A stretch of DNA of 64,000 nucleotides. Origin: Ignavibacterium sp. (lineage in GTDB: Bacteria; Bacteroidota; Ignavibacteria; Ignavibacteriales; Ignavibacteriaceae). Where the stretch lies: positions 2,919,116-2,983,115 of the forward strand of contig JAVSMP010000001.1 in the NCBI GenBank assembly GCA_032027145.1. Direction: 5' to 3'. Position numbers and translations under genes: made by a program. Under the pieces are notes generated by a model that worked only from the letters and a program-made list of their open reading frames with translations, was not told the DNA's origin and did no database searches. Below, in pieces: positions 1 to 10,031 of the stretch (positions are counted from its first letter, which is position 1; every line of letters begins with the position of its first letter).

Positions 1-3000
1 TTACTATTTGCTTATCTCTGGGGGGAAGATTCTTCTGCTGTTTTTTTTGATCTTCTTTTTTTTCAGCAAACAAAGGATCAAACAATGATTTCCATCTCAT
101 TGTTAATCCGATTGATGACTTATTTGAATTACCTGCACTTCTGCCAACTACTGGCTGTCTGAAATCATTTTGCCACTGATAAGTTGCATTATATGAGGCA
201 GTCAAGGTAAAAAATTTATTTAAGTTAAATAATGAAGGCAGCCGTGGCGCAGTTCTCAAATCAAAATTTTGCTGATATCGGCTGTCTCTGCCAAAAAAGG
301 CTCCATTAAATATATCACTCCATATTTCACTTTCAGATCTTGGTGTAGCTGCCGAGTCATTTAAAGTCTCTAAATACGCAAGTGATGAACTGATATTTAA
401 TGCATAACTAGTAGTCAGATTTAAAAATCCGCCTTCAGTTAATTTCCAGGAAAAATTAAATCCTCGTGTTGTTGTAAAATCTCTTGAAGAGATAGTATTT
501 GCAGGAGTATTACCTCTTGGTCTGGTTATATTTGTTGATGAAGTTCTGTTAGCTGTTAATGTAAGATTAAAATTCTGAGGCGTATAATAAATTTTAGTAT
601 CACTGTAATCTTTAAACAAAGCAAAGAAAACTCCAATAACCGGGATATCAATTGGTTTTATAAAATACGTCGGACTAAGTGAAATTCCATAATTAATGTT
701 GGTATTCCACACCCAGCTTCTGTTTGAAAGAACAGTTGGGCTTCTGCTAAAAGATTTGTTATAATTAAATCCAAAAGTTAATGCGTTAAATGTATCCCGT
801 ATTAACCAAAACTTTGATGGTATCTTGATTTTGATATTTGATGCAGACCACGAATCAGAGATTGATTCATTTTCAGTTTCTTCCCTTACTAACTCTGGTG
901 ATTTTACAAGTCCGGTAGTATCCTGATCAAATAATTCTTTTTGTTTTTGAACTGCCTGATCCACTTTAACATCGCTACCGGGTATGTATAATGGTTTTCC
1001 TTTTGTTTCAGTATGTGAATAATTCAATCTTAAATTGCTCTCAGGTAAGTTAAAAGGTATTAACTTTAATAAATTTACATCAGTAGAAACAGACCAGTTG
1101 GTTTGTTGTATTCTGCTTCCAAACCTTTCTGTCAGCCTGTGGAAATAAGGATTGTTTTCTTTTAAATTAAAAGAAACTGTTGCAAAATCTGCAAGCTTTA
1201 ATGAAGAAGAAAAACTGTACGCCCAGCCGGGTGAGTCATCTGCCCCCACAACACGAAGTTCATTTACCCATACTTCACCCGATAGCGCTCCTGGATTAAA
1301 TCCATTGTTAAGATTAAAAATACCAACAGATAAAAATTTAACACTTGTTAAAGTTGGATTTCCTTTAATCACATAAAAATGTCCCAAAGGTGCACCTTCA
1401 ACTGGCAATCTGTATGGAACAGTAACAGAGTCTCCCCTTGCTTGTTTTAATGCAGTAAGCTGATCAAAATTAATTGTAATTTCATTCCAACCGGCAAAAA
1501 CCGGCTGACGATATTCGTAATAGTTATTTGTATCACCGCCAAATCTAAAATAAACTTCCGATGAATATTGATATGAGCCGTTAAGAGTATCAACATAAGA
1601 GATAGAACCGGGAATATTATTTGCTTCTCCATGTATAAATAATTTCATTTGTCTGTAATTAAAAACATCTATAGGTCTGAAAAGATATTTAACAACTTCT
1701 CTTTTGTCGCCTTCCCCAAGTTCCTTTATTATCATTGAAAGGGACTGCTCATTTCGATAAACCACTTCATCAGGATTAGTACGGTCTCTTTCCTGAAAAA
1801 CACCCGGAGGACTTGTGTAGTTTGGGTTTTCTTCAAGACTAACAACAGATATAGATAAAACAGTATCAGTTTTTGCAATTGAATCCGGTAGATTCTTGTG
1901 CCACTGATTACCGACCAGATTAAATTCGGTAATTCTGAAGTGAACCATACTTTCAACGCCTTGAACAAAAAGTCTGATATACTCTACATTTGAAAAACTG
2001 GCATCTTCTCCAATTTTATTCAGAAAATCTTTAAGTGGAATCCTATATAAAAACCATTTTTTACTAGGATTAGGATTGAAACCGCCGCCAGCTAAAAATG
2101 GATTTGTTTGTGAATTGGTATCGAGCGGGATTTCATATCTAAAATAACTATTAGCTAAATCAAGGTTTCCGCTTCTATTTAAGTCTTCAGTATCCGGGAT
2201 TCTGCCAATGTCTGTAAGAATAGCATTGCCTTCAGTTCCATTAATATTATAATAATCAAAAAGATTAGGCGGATTACTCCTTTGAAAAAAGAAATTATCG
2301 CCGCTTGGATCATTCCCCCGATCGGGATATAAAGCACGTTCTTGCTCATCGGTCATACCATCTATTCCGGTATCTTCTTTACCATCAACATCAATCGCGT
2401 CATTCCCGTCTTTGTCTTCTGTATCAAGTCTATTATTAGGAATTACATCTTCACTTATTTTACCAAGATCAATATAAATTTTAGCATTTTCCTCTGCAGT
2501 CAATATCTGCGCCCAGAATTCTATATACTCTATATTTTCTTCAATAAGATTGCTTGCTGTTGAAGAAAGGACTTTCATTATTCCTCCCCATGATTTATTA
2601 CGCTGTTGAAGCTGCGGAGAGTAATTATATGTACCAGGTGTATCAGGTAAAAACACAAAATCCATAACAGTTACTTGTTGATCCGAACGAGCTACTTGCT
2701 TCTTACCATAATAGATATCATCTACTGTAACGGTTGAAGGGGTTTCTGTAAACCAAAAAGATTTTCCTTTATAATCCATCAACTCTTGTTTGCTTAATCC
2801 TGAATTATTTATCAAAGAATCCGGCGGACTTAAATCCTTCCACGCAGTATATGAGACACCGATAGGAATCGTCTTTTTTGTTCCTTCAAAGTCATCAATA
2901 TATGCTATACTTTTCCCTTTATCAGAAAGTATTGTACTTTTCTTTGTGTTAGGATCAGGATCAATATATGCATATTCACCAGTAAGATTGAAGGTTGACA

Positions 3001-5608
3001 TTTCTCTTGTCGAAAAGACATTATCAAGTAACTTTGTAACAAATGGTAAATCCGCTGAAGTTGAAAAGTCTAATCCGTAAATAGTATTACTTAATGGTTC
3101 TTCGCCTATTCTTACTTTATCACTTAATGTCTGCTGATTTAAATTTAATATTGAAAAACCAAGCTTGGTCTTTTTAGAAAATTCATAAATTCCGCGTGCA
3201 CCAAGTAATGTTTTTGATGCAAGCTGAAAAAGATCATTTTGTTCGTATGTAATTTTAAGGTCAGCTCCTGGTACCAATGCTGCATCATTTCTAATAGTTA
3301 ACTGCCCCGTATTATAATCAACAGAGTAATCAGAACCTGGTGAAAGCTCTCTTCCATTTAGTAATACTTTTACTGAATTTTCCACAATATTAAACCCAAG
3401 CTGATAAATTGATGTAGAGGTGCCCTTACTTTTCCCGACGAGTATCCATTTATCTTTTAATGTCTTTCTAGATGCAGCATTCTTTGTAGTATCATAAACT
3501 TCAGTATAATTATAAGTCTCCTTCTCTAATCCATCTGGGAGATTGGCTCCAAATGGTTCAAGTGTTGGAAATATTACTTCACCTGTCTCTTGAAAGATTG
3601 TATAATCAGGTCGAAAATCAAATATATTATCTGGTTGAGGCTGAGAACTAGAATTCAGCAAATCAAGTCCAAAAGCTTGAAGGAATCTGATAGAACCGAT
3701 TTCACTAGCAGGTTCCTGTCCTTCAACTTCTCTTCGAATGTCAAATTCAAAACCTTCTCTCTTAATGTTTCTGGGACCGAGGGCATAAATATTTTTTAAC
3801 ATTAATGACCATGCAATTTTAAACTGAGGCTGAAGGTTACGCGGTTTAACCATTTTTAACACAAGTCTTGTTGTATCAGTGCTGCCGGGTACTAAAAATT
3901 CGCCACATATTTTATCATCACTTGCACCAGAACCATTTTCACGACGAAAAGCAACTGCAATAATATCATTATCGTTGATTGTAGTTTTAAGAGTAATAAA
4001 TCCTGTCTCAGGATGAAGTGTGTAATCAACACCCTCCGTAAGGAGAATAAACCGGCTTGCATCAGTTTTACCAGGTATTGTATTAGATAGATCATTACGA
4101 TAGCTCTGAGGGTAAACCTCGCCAACTCCGATTTCCGGCAGATCAATATAAACATTAGCATTTCTTTCTTTAGATCTATCAGGTGATATTACATTAATAG
4201 ATTTCCAGACCTCAATTTGAGTAACAAGTAAATTACTGTTGATTTCAGGAGTTGGTTTGCCGTAATAATTTTCAAAAATCTTATATGTCTGAGACGCATA
4301 AATAGTATCAAGAAAGAAATGATTAGTTGAATACTCATAAGCTCTTTTTTGAAATGGAGTTTCAGAAGTTCCTCCGGAAACCTGAACTTCTTTTGTTTCT
4401 CCTTTTTTCTGGCTTGCAATTGTAGTTAAAGAAAACGGTCCCATTTTAAAATGAGCTTTAATTCCAAACAAAGCTTCGCTTCCACCAACCAGCGGAGAAG
4501 TTTGCAATGAAACATTTCCTGCTTCTATGCTTTGAATAATCTCATCTTCATAACCTGTATATTTTATTTTAAGCTGATTCTCATATTCAAATGTTCTTTC
4601 TGTATTCCAATCAGCAACAATATTCAGTTTATCACCGATTGTTCCATTTACATTTATCTGAACTTGCTGCTTAAAATCAGGTTCATTTCGAGTATTGCCC
4701 AATCTGGATGCAGTAACACCTTCAGTTGTTTCATTTCGCCAGGCACCATGTATTTGAACTGAACCGCCTATTTTCAGACTTATCTTAGGCGTTCCAAAAA
4801 TGCTCAGCACACCTACACTTGGCAATGGAATTTCAAAATCAGTAAAACTTTTAATTAACTCGCTTAACCCTACTTTTGATTCTTTAAGTTCATAAGCATA
4901 ACCAAGCGATTCCCATTTTTTTCTTTCTTCAAGCTCCAAACGTGCTGCTATGTATTCCTCAATTGGAATGCGAAGAATTATTTTAGATGGTTTACCTGCA
5001 ATAATATCTTGTACTTCAACATACTTGCCGGTTGAATCAATTGTAACTTTTCTTGTTTTATATGTTGGTGATGGTTCTACAAAATATTTAGATCTTTTTT
5101 TCTGAGCTAATGTTGTGTAAGGAAGGTCTTCACGCTGATATCTGAAATACTGCAAACGCGCTGTAGAATCAAGCGCCATTTTAACTAATCTTAATGAATC
5201 CTCATTAACTTTTTTATTCTTTATAAATGGGTCTGCTACCTTAGTTGTATCATTTAATCGAAGTGAATCAACTGAAATATTTAATGAGTCATCTTTTACA
5301 GTAAAGACAGAATCGTCAATTGCAACAACAGGAGAATCAGAATATGAAAAATCATTAAATAAAACAGTTAAATTATCTGACTGTTTATTTAAAACATCAG
5401 ATTGATGTAAACGTTCTGATTGATTTGGCAGTTCAAATGAATTTTGAGATGATATAAAATCAAAACAAGCTGCCTGAAGCAGAGCTTCATTGACTTGATA
5501 TTTATATCCGGAACCAAAACCGAGATTTATACCTGAATAAAACATCACAGCAGAAACCGCCAAAATCTTAACAGCTTCAGCAATGAAGTTTTTTATTTTT
5601 TGTTTAAT
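1..5608 (-). CDS. sprA: SprA, T9SS outer-membrane translocon (partial, N-terminal part)
   Basis: About 1,869 codons are visible and the frame is still open at the window edge, so the C-terminus lies outside; SprA proteins are usually around 2,400 residues. SprA (Sov) is the giant beta-barrel through which type IX secretion cargo crosses the outer membrane. Seen: a lysine-rich N-terminus followed by a hydrophobic stretch (signal peptide), long runs of aromatic/polar beta-strand sequence, and an Asp-rich, calcium-site-like segment at about 2300-2430 (contains DKDGNDAIDVDG). The start is unusual: the first ATG (5545) would cut away the charged part of the signal peptide. An ATT at 5608 lies 7 nt after AGGA (5616-5619), with an in-frame TAG at 5621-5623. 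I chose that ATT; a TTG at 5563 is the alternative. The family call is secure, the start is inferred. Confidence 0.88.
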   Translation of the reverse strand, partial: MKQKIKNFIAEAVKILAVSAVMFYSGINLGFGSGYKYQVNEALLQAACFDFISSQNSFELPNQSERLHQSDVLNKQSDNLTVLFNDFSYSDSPVVAIDDSVFTVKDDSLNISVDSLRLNDTTKVADPFIKNKKVNEDSLRLVKMALDSTARLQYFRYQREDLPYTTLAQKKRSKYFVEPSPTYKTRKVTIDSTGKYVEVQDIIAGKPSKIILRIPIEEYIAARLELEERKKWESLGYAYELKESKVGLSELIKSFTDFEIPLPSVGVLSIFGTPKISLKIGGSVQIHGAWRNETTEGVTASRLGNTRNEPDFKQQVQINVNGTIGDKLNIVADWNTERTFEYENQLKIKYTGYEDEIIQSIEAGNVSLQTSPLVGGSEALFGIKAHFKMGPFSLTTIASQKKGETKEVQVSGGTSETPFQKRAYEYSTNHFFLDTIYASQTYKIFENYYGKPTPEINSNLLVTQIEVWKSINVISPDRSKERNANVYIDLPEIGVGEVYPQSYRNDLSNTIPGKTDASRFILLTEGVDYTLHPETGFITLKTTINDNDIIAVAFRRENGSGASDDKICGEFLVPGSTDTTRLVLKMVKPRNLQPQFKIAWSLMLKNIYALGPRNIKREGFEFDIRREVEGQEPASEIGSIRFLQAFGLDLLNSSSQPQPDNIFDFRPDYTIFQETGEVIFPTLEPFGANLPDGLEKETYNYTEVYDTTKNAASRKTLKDKWILVGKSKGTSTSIYQLGFNIVENSVKVLLNGRELSPGSDYSVDYNTGQLTIRNDAALVPGADLKITYEQNDLFQLASKTLLGARGIYEFSKKTKLGFSILNLNQQTLSDKVRIGEEPLSNTIYGLDFSTSADLPFVTKLLDNVFSTREMSTFNLTGEYAYIDPDPNTKKSTILSDKGKSIAYIDDFEGTKKTIPIGVSYTAWKDLSPPDSLINNSGLSKQELMDYKGKSFWFTETPSTVTVDDIYYGKKQVARSDQQVTVMDFVFLPDTPGTYNYSPQLQQRNKSWGGIMKVLSSTASNLIEENIEYIEFWAQILTAEENAKIYIDLGKISEDVIPNNRLDTEDKDGNDAIDVDGKEDTGIDGMTDEQERALYPDRGNDPSGDNFFFQRSNPPNLFDYYNINGTEGNAILTDIGRIPDTEDLNRSGNLDLANSYFRYEIPLDTNSQTNPFLAGGGFNPNPSKKWFLYRIPLKDFLNKIGEDASFSNVEYIRLFVQGVESMVHFRITEFNLVGNQWHKNLPDSIAKTDTVLSISVVSLEENPNYTSPPGVFQERDRTNPDEVVYRNEQSLSMIIKELGEGDKREVVKYLFRPIDVFNYRQMKLFIHGEANNIPGSISYVDTLNGSYQYSSEVYFRFGGDTNNYYEYRQPVFAGWNEITINFDQLTALKQARGDSVTVPYRLPVEGAPLGHFYVIKGNPTLTSVKFLSVGIFNLNNGFNPGALSGEVWVNELRVVGADDSPGWAYSFSSSLKLADFATVSFNLKENNPYFHRLTERFGSRIQQTNWSVSTDVNLLKLIPFNLPESNLRLNYSHTETKGKPLYIPGSDVKVDQAVQKQKELFDQDTTGLVKSPELVREETENESISDSWSASNIKIKIPSKFWLIRDTFNALTFGFNYNKSFSRSPTVLSNRSWVWNTNINYGISLSPTYFIKPIDIPVIGVFFALFKDYSDTKIYYTPQNFNLTLTANRTSSTNITRPRGNTPANTISSRDFTTTRGFNFSWKLTEGGFLNLTTSYALNISSSLAYLETLNDSAATPRSESEIWSDIFNGAFFGRDSRYQQNFDLRTAPRLPSLFNLNKFFTLTASYNATYQWQNDFRQPVVGRSAGNSNKSSIGLTMRWKSLFDPLFAEKKEDQKKQQKNLPPRDKQIV

Positions 5609-5808
5609 ACGAATTTCCTGCTAAAGTGAAACAAAATAATCGTAAATATATTCTCGATAAGATTCCTCTTTTTTATGTGGCAAAAATTAGAGAAAATGGA
5701 CTATAAATTCAATATTCTGTTTATTCCAAATTTTCTGCTCGAACCAACTTATTTAATTTATTTAAATAAAATAAGGTAAATTTTTAGTATTTAAGCAGAT
5801 ATTAAATA

Positions 5809-6303
5809 TCAAGTAAATTTTTTAATCAAACGGGAAAAAGAAGGATATTTTTCAACCAATCGATTACTATCAGCAAGTTCAAAATCCTTAAAATCAAAAC
5901 CCGGGGCAACTGTGCAGCCGATTAATGCATAACTACGCTTGTTCATCAATTCAGCAGCAAACCAATTGTTTTTATTAATAACAATCTGAAAAGATTCCCC
6001 TTTTGTCAAATTACCGCCTAATAAGTATTCAGTTAGTTTTCCTTTCTGATCAATAACATAAATTTTAACAGTGGAGCCATCATAAAAGTGCCATTGCTCA
6101 TCGGATTTTAATTTATGAAACTTTGATATCTGCTTGCCTTCCAATAAAAAGTAAATTGAGGTTGAGATGTTTCTCTTTAATGCTTTAGGAATTGACTCAA
6201 CATAATGCATTTCTGCAGCGCGGTAGATTTCTCTGTAATATCCACCTTCGGGATGTTTTTTAAGTTGTAGTTTTTGAATATAATATTTTGCTTTTTCGTT
6301 CAT
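5809..6303 (-). CDS. Cupin-fold protein, DUF985 family
   Basis: The 164-residue protein matches the single-domain DUF985 cupins: HPEGGYYREIYR near residues 17-28, the SIYFLLEG strand and FHKLKSDEQWHFYDG around 49-76, and a closing VAPGFDFKDFELAD near 132-145. The fold binds small ligands or a metal, but no reaction is established for this family, so I assign none. It starts 5 nt after the hpnE stop and is probably the last gene of the hpnCDE transcript. A role in isoprenoid metabolism would rest on that position alone. Confidence 0.8.
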   Translation of the reverse strand: MNEKAKYYIQKLQLKKHPEGGYYREIYRAAEMHYVESIPKALKRNISTSIYFLLEGKQISKFHKLKSDEQWHFYDGSTVKIYVIDQKGKLTEYLLGGNLTKGESFQIVINKNNWFAAELMNKRSYALIGCTVAPGFDFKDFELADSNRLVEKYPSFSRLIKKFT

Positions 6304-6308
6304 AGTTT

Positions 6309-7595
6309 TTATTTAATTTTTTCTAAAACTTTTTCTGCTGCAACCCTGCCGCTTTTAACTGCACTCTCAATAGTTGCCGGTAATCCAGTATTAGTCCAGT
6401 CTCCTGCTAAAAACAGATTTCTTATATTAGTCTCAGCTTCCGGTCTTAACTTATTAGCTTTATTACTTGGGATAAAAGTAGCTTTTTTTTCTTTAATAAT
6501 CTTGTATTTCTTTACAGCACCATTACCTAATGGGAAAAATCTTTTCAGTTCACTAATCACTAATTCCATAATTTCACTTTGATCTTTTTCAACAAGATAA
6601 TCAGCATCACTGATAACAATATTGAAATGCTCGTCCTTTAGAAAAATCCAATGTAAAGGTGAATCAAGAAATCCGTAAAATTTTTCTTTAAGGTTTAGTC
6701 CTTCTATCCATAGATGTATATTAAGAATCGAAGAGTATTCAAATTGAGTATTTAAGTTCAGATTATTAAGATCAATAATTCTTGCTAGTGCATATAATGG
6801 TATTGCAGAAATTAAATAATCATAATTATTTAACTTCACATCTCCAATTATAACCGAAACAGCAGCGTCTTCTTCAATTACTATTCTATTGACTTTGTTT
6901 GACAAAAGGATTTCGCCTTCGTTTTTAACAATAAAACTATTCAGAGGATCAATTAAACTTTTACTTAATCCAAATTTTTGAAGAATGATTGTTGAAGCGA
7001 AATTTCCGCGAAAAAAAATCCGGGTAATAATTTCATAAAACAATAATGCTGAAGTTTTGTTAATGCTTGAATTCAAAGCACCTATACCAATTATTTCCCA
7101 AAAATGTTTTATAAGGTTCTCAGTCTGATCAGATTCAATAAGCCATTGTTTAACAGTTATGCTGCTAAGTTTATTTTTATTTTGAAAAGGTAGTGTCAGC
7201 AGGAATTTTATTAATTGACGTTTATCCTGATTATTAAATATTTTGAAATTCAATACAGCCGAAAGCAGACTGAACGGGTAAAACCACTTGTCAGCATTTA
7301 GATAAATATTACCAGATTCTTCATGTAAAAATCCTATTTTCAGATTTTTTTGAAAAATAAAATTATTTTCTGCTTCAATAAGATTAATCAAATCAATTGT
7401 ATCATTAAAGCAACCCATCATTATATGCTGTCCATTATCAAGGGTTGTCTGAGTTTCCTGATCATAAAAAGAATAAGCTCTGCCGCCAAGTTTTGGTGAT
7501 GATTCTAATAGTGTAACTTTAATTTTATTTGATGCAAGGTAAGAAGCAGCAGTAAGTCCGGAAATTCCGCCGCCGATGATAAGACACTTTTTCAT
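6309..7595 (-). CDS. hpnE: HpnE, hydroxysqualene dehydroxylase (FAD-dependent)
   Basis: A 428-residue FAD-dependent amine-oxidase-type enzyme. The dinucleotide-binding motif IIGGGISGLTAA lies at residues 6-17 and a second FAD motif, LFLAGDWTNTGLPATIES, lies near the C-terminus. In the HpnCDE pathway HpnE reduces hydroxysqualene to squalene. Carotenoid desaturases (CrtI type) share this fold, but the placement directly behind hpnC and hpnD favours HpnE. The ATG follows the hpnD stop with no spacer, so translation is probably coupled. No squalene-hopene cyclase lies in the window, so the end product (hopanoid or other) cannot be read here. Confidence 0.88.
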   Translation of the reverse strand: MKKCLIIGGGISGLTAASYLASNKIKVTLLESSPKLGGRAYSFYDQETQTTLDNGQHIMMGCFNDTIDLINLIEAENNFIFQKNLKIGFLHEESGNIYLNADKWFYPFSLLSAVLNFKIFNNQDKRQLIKFLLTLPFQNKNKLSSITVKQWLIESDQTENLIKHFWEIIGIGALNSSINKTSALLFYEIITRIFFRGNFASTIILQKFGLSKSLIDPLNSFIVKNEGEILLSNKVNRIVIEEDAAVSVIIGDVKLNNYDYLISAIPLYALARIIDLNNLNLNTQFEYSSILNIHLWIEGLNLKEKFYGFLDSPLHWIFLKDEHFNIVISDADYLVEKDQSEIMELVISELKRFFPLGNGAVKKYKIIKEKKATFIPSNKANKLRPEAETNIRNLFLAGDWTNTGLPATIESAVKSGRVAAEKVLEKIK

Positions 7596-8438
7596 TTAAT
7601 ACACTAAGTTATACTTTGCCCAGACTCCCAAGGCAATCCCGACTTTCTCAATTTTATTTACTTTAATTTCGTTATTATAAACATCAAAATCTTTATCTAT
7701 AATTTTTCCTAGAATTTTATAATAAATATGCTGCATTGCGCGAGCAGCAAACATTGTTTTTTTGTCTTCAAGATTAAGATGAGATGTAGCCGAATCAAAG
7801 TACATTTTTGCTCTTGAAGATTCATAAATCATCAACTCGCGGAAGTTATTATTGTAATTGAGCGAAAACAAATCTGATTCCGGATAGTTAAACTTTATCA
7901 AATCTTCCTGTGGAAGATAAATTCTGCCATTCTCAGCATCTTTACCGATATCGCGCAGTATATTAGTTAATTGTAATGCGATCCCAAGGTCAATAGCAAA
8001 CTGCTTTGTTGAAGAATGTTTATATCCAAATATTTCGATACAAATAAGCCCGACTGTTGAAGCAACACGATAGCAATAAAGCTGAAGATCATCAAATGAT
8101 TTATACCGGTCTTTTTGAAGATCCATCTCCATACCTTTAATCAATTCAAAGAATGGATACAAAGGAATATTAAACTTTGAAATTGTTGTACCAAGTTTAT
8201 TTAGTAAAGCATACTCTGAGTGCCCGGAAAAACTTTTTTCAAACTCAATTCTCCATTTTCTAAGTTTCTCATATTTTAAATCAGTTGGGTCAAGGTTTTC
8301 ATCAACAATATCGTCAGTTTTTCTGCAAAATGCGTAAACAGTGTTCATAGCTTCGCGCTTTTCTTCGGGGAGAAGATTAAAAGCGTAATAAAAGCTACTT
8401 CTGCTCTTTTTAGATATTTCTTTAGCTGAATCAGCCAT
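7596..8438 (-). CDS. hpnD: HpnD, presqualene diphosphate synthase
   Basis: A 280-residue trans-isoprenyl diphosphate synthase of the squalene/phytoene synthase family. Two Asp-rich Mg-diphosphate motifs are visible: DDIVD at residues 42-46 and the RDIGKDAENGR block with Asp163 and Asp167. HpnD condenses two farnesyl diphosphates to presqualene diphosphate. It overlaps the end of hpnC by 8 nt and abuts hpnE. Phytoene synthase has the same fold, but the paired HpnC paralogue and the HpnE partner make the squalene route more likely. The length is normal for HpnD. Confidence 0.88.
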   Translation of the reverse strand: MADSAKEISKKSRSSFYYAFNLLPEEKREAMNTVYAFCRKTDDIVDENLDPTDLKYEKLRKWRIEFEKSFSGHSEYALLNKLGTTISKFNIPLYPFFELIKGMEMDLQKDRYKSFDDLQLYCYRVASTVGLICIEIFGYKHSSTKQFAIDLGIALQLTNILRDIGKDAENGRIYLPQEDLIKFNYPESDLFSLNYNNNFRELMIYESSRAKMYFDSATSHLNLEDKKTMFAARAMQHIYYKILGKIIDKDFDVYNNEIKVNKIEKVGIALGVWAKYNLVY

Positions 8439-9279
8439 TAAACAAAGACTTAATTAGTAATTTAAAAAAATCAAGCTTATTCAAAACAGGACGATAATTG
8501 AGAACATTAAAATCTCTTTTTCTAATCTTTGATAAAATTTTTTCACCGCCTGATATAGTCCACTTTATTTCATATTTAAATCTGCCGGAAATATATTTAA
8601 TTATATCACGACCTTCATCAAACAACTGTTGAGTTCTATCAATATTATATTTTACCAACGCTTTAATATTAGGATTATTTTCTTTCAACTCAAACATCTT
8701 TTCGGAAACAAAAAATAATTCCATTTCATCCTGTGGATAATATATCCGCCCTTTTTTATAATCAATCCCGGTATCCTGATAAAAATTAGTAAGCTGCAAA
8801 GCAGTGCAGATTTTATCCGAACATTTAACTGCATTATCATCGCGTATCTTAAATATTTCCAAAAGTACCCTGCCAACAGGATTTGCAGATCGTTTACAAT
8901 AATCCGCAACTTCAGCAAAGTTTTTATATCGAAATTTTGTTACATCCTGCTTAAATGCAGATATCAGATCGATAAAATAATTAGATGATAAATTATTCTT
9001 TTTTATTATCGTAGAAAGCAAATTAAAATTAAAGTCATCAGATTCATTTTCTAAAGATTTAATAAATTCTTTTTCAAATTGTTCTAATTTTTCAAGTCTT
9101 TCGTTAGAGTTACACATCCCTTCATCAGCAATATCATCTGCAGTTCTTGCGAACCAATAAACAATTGCAATATCTTTACGATAATCTTTTGGGATCAGAA
9201 AAGATGCAACTGGAAAATTTTCATAATGGTCCTTTGTTGCTGTTAAAAAATCATTAGTATTATTAGATGATTTATACAT
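8431..9279 (-). CDS. hpnC: HpnC, hydroxysqualene synthase
   Basis: A 282-residue paralogue of HpnD and first gene of the operon. It carries DDIAD at residues 48-52 and a second Asp-rich region in QLTNFYQDTGIDYKKGRIYYP. HpnC turns presqualene diphosphate into hydroxysqualene. The N-terminal ENFPVASFLIPKDYR block is typical of HpnC rather than HpnD, which is how I assign the two synthases. The promoter should lie in the 226-nt divergent region shared with the STAS gene; I see no convincing promoter motif there. Confidence 0.88.
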   Translation of the reverse strand: MYKSSNNTNDFLTATKDHYENFPVASFLIPKDYRKDIAIVYWFARTADDIADEGMCNSNERLEKLEQFEKEFIKSLENESDDFNFNLLSTIIKKNNLSSNYFIDLISAFKQDVTKFRYKNFAEVADYCKRSANPVGRVLLEIFKIRDDNAVKCSDKICTALQLTNFYQDTGIDYKKGRIYYPQDEMELFFVSEKMFELKENNPNIKALVKYNIDRTQQLFDEGRDIIKYISGRFKYEIKWTISGGEKILSKIRKRDFNVLNYRPVLNKLDFFKLLIKSLFNG

Positions 9280-9505
9280 TAAACCAAATGGTTAAAATTA
9301 TTCAGCAAAAATATTTTCAAAATGAAATTGAGTAATTGGTTTCATATCAAAATGAGTCAATATTTAATATTTATATGCAAAATTTAATAAAAATTGAAAT
9401 AACAAGTATGGAACAAATTTTGTCTATTTCGGCACAGTGCATGCTTAAACTATTTCAAATAACAGGGGATAAAAATCAAATTTTTTAGTAAGGAGAGCTA
9501 AAGTT

Positions 9506-9913
9506 ATGAGGGCGATCTCAGAGGATTTTGAAAGACTTCATATTAACGATATCGTCATCCAGGTTGTTAATTTAAGTCGTGCTACCTATAAAGAAGCAAA
9601 TGTATTAAAGAAAAATCTTGATGAATTAATTTCTGTTAATAAACAGCAAAAAATTATTGTTGACATAAGCAGATGTGAGTTCATTGATTCCACTTTTTTA
9701 GGCGTTTTAGTTTTAGCTTTGAAATCAAGCGCAAAAATTAATGGTGATATCCGGATTGTAAAACCAGATGAAGTAGCTAAAGCATTGATGGAAAAAGCCG
9801 GTACTATGAATGTATTTAATTTGTATAACACTTTAGATGAAGCAATAAAAAGTTTCGAGATAAGAGGCGATCAAAATTATTATCTCGCACAAGGATCTCC
9901 AATATTAGCTTAA
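9506..9913 (+). CDS. STAS-domain anti-sigma factor antagonist (SpoIIAA/RsbV type)
   Basis: A 135-residue single STAS domain. The phosphorylation loop reads FIDSTFLGVLVLALK, with Ser62 at the place of the regulatory Ser of SpoIIAA (usual motif DSSGLGVL; the Gly after the motif is Phe here). Unphosphorylated proteins of this type bind an RsbW-like kinase and release its target. The Shine-Dalgarno AAGGAG sits 10 nt before the ATG. It stands alone, between divergent hpnC and a bidirectional terminator. It is a clear paralogue of the STAS protein at 57326-57727, and a candidate kinase lies at 26998-27408. The partnership is inferred. Confidence 0.88.
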   Translation: MRAISEDFERLHINDIVIQVVNLSRATYKEANVLKKNLDELISVNKQQKIIVDISRCEFIDSTFLGVLVLALKSSAKINGDIRIVKPDEVAKALMEKAGTMNVFNLYNTLDEAIKSFEIRGDQNYYLAQGSPILA

Positions 9914-9967
9914 TATATTGGAATCAGTTTTTAGGGAAGCATAGGTTCATTGTTCATTGGTTAGTGG

Positions 9968-10004
9968 AAAAAGCCTCTCAATATTGAGAGGTTTTTTCTT
10001 TTTT
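9968..10004. terminator. Bidirectional rho-independent terminator
   Basis: A perfect 18-bp palindrome (cctctcaat/attgagagg, 9974-9991) is followed on the plus strand by a T-rich run and preceded by an A-run. It lies between the convergent STAS gene and SDR gene and can serve both; it is stronger on the plus strand. Confidence 0.85.
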
Positions 10005-10031
10005 ATACTATTGTTACTCTATCAAAATTTA

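Noticed and set aside
1152-4762. Several 60-100-codon ORFs on both strands within the first 5 kb
   Set aside because: They are antisense or out-of-frame to sprA, whose open frame runs continuously through the whole stretch, and they show no domains.
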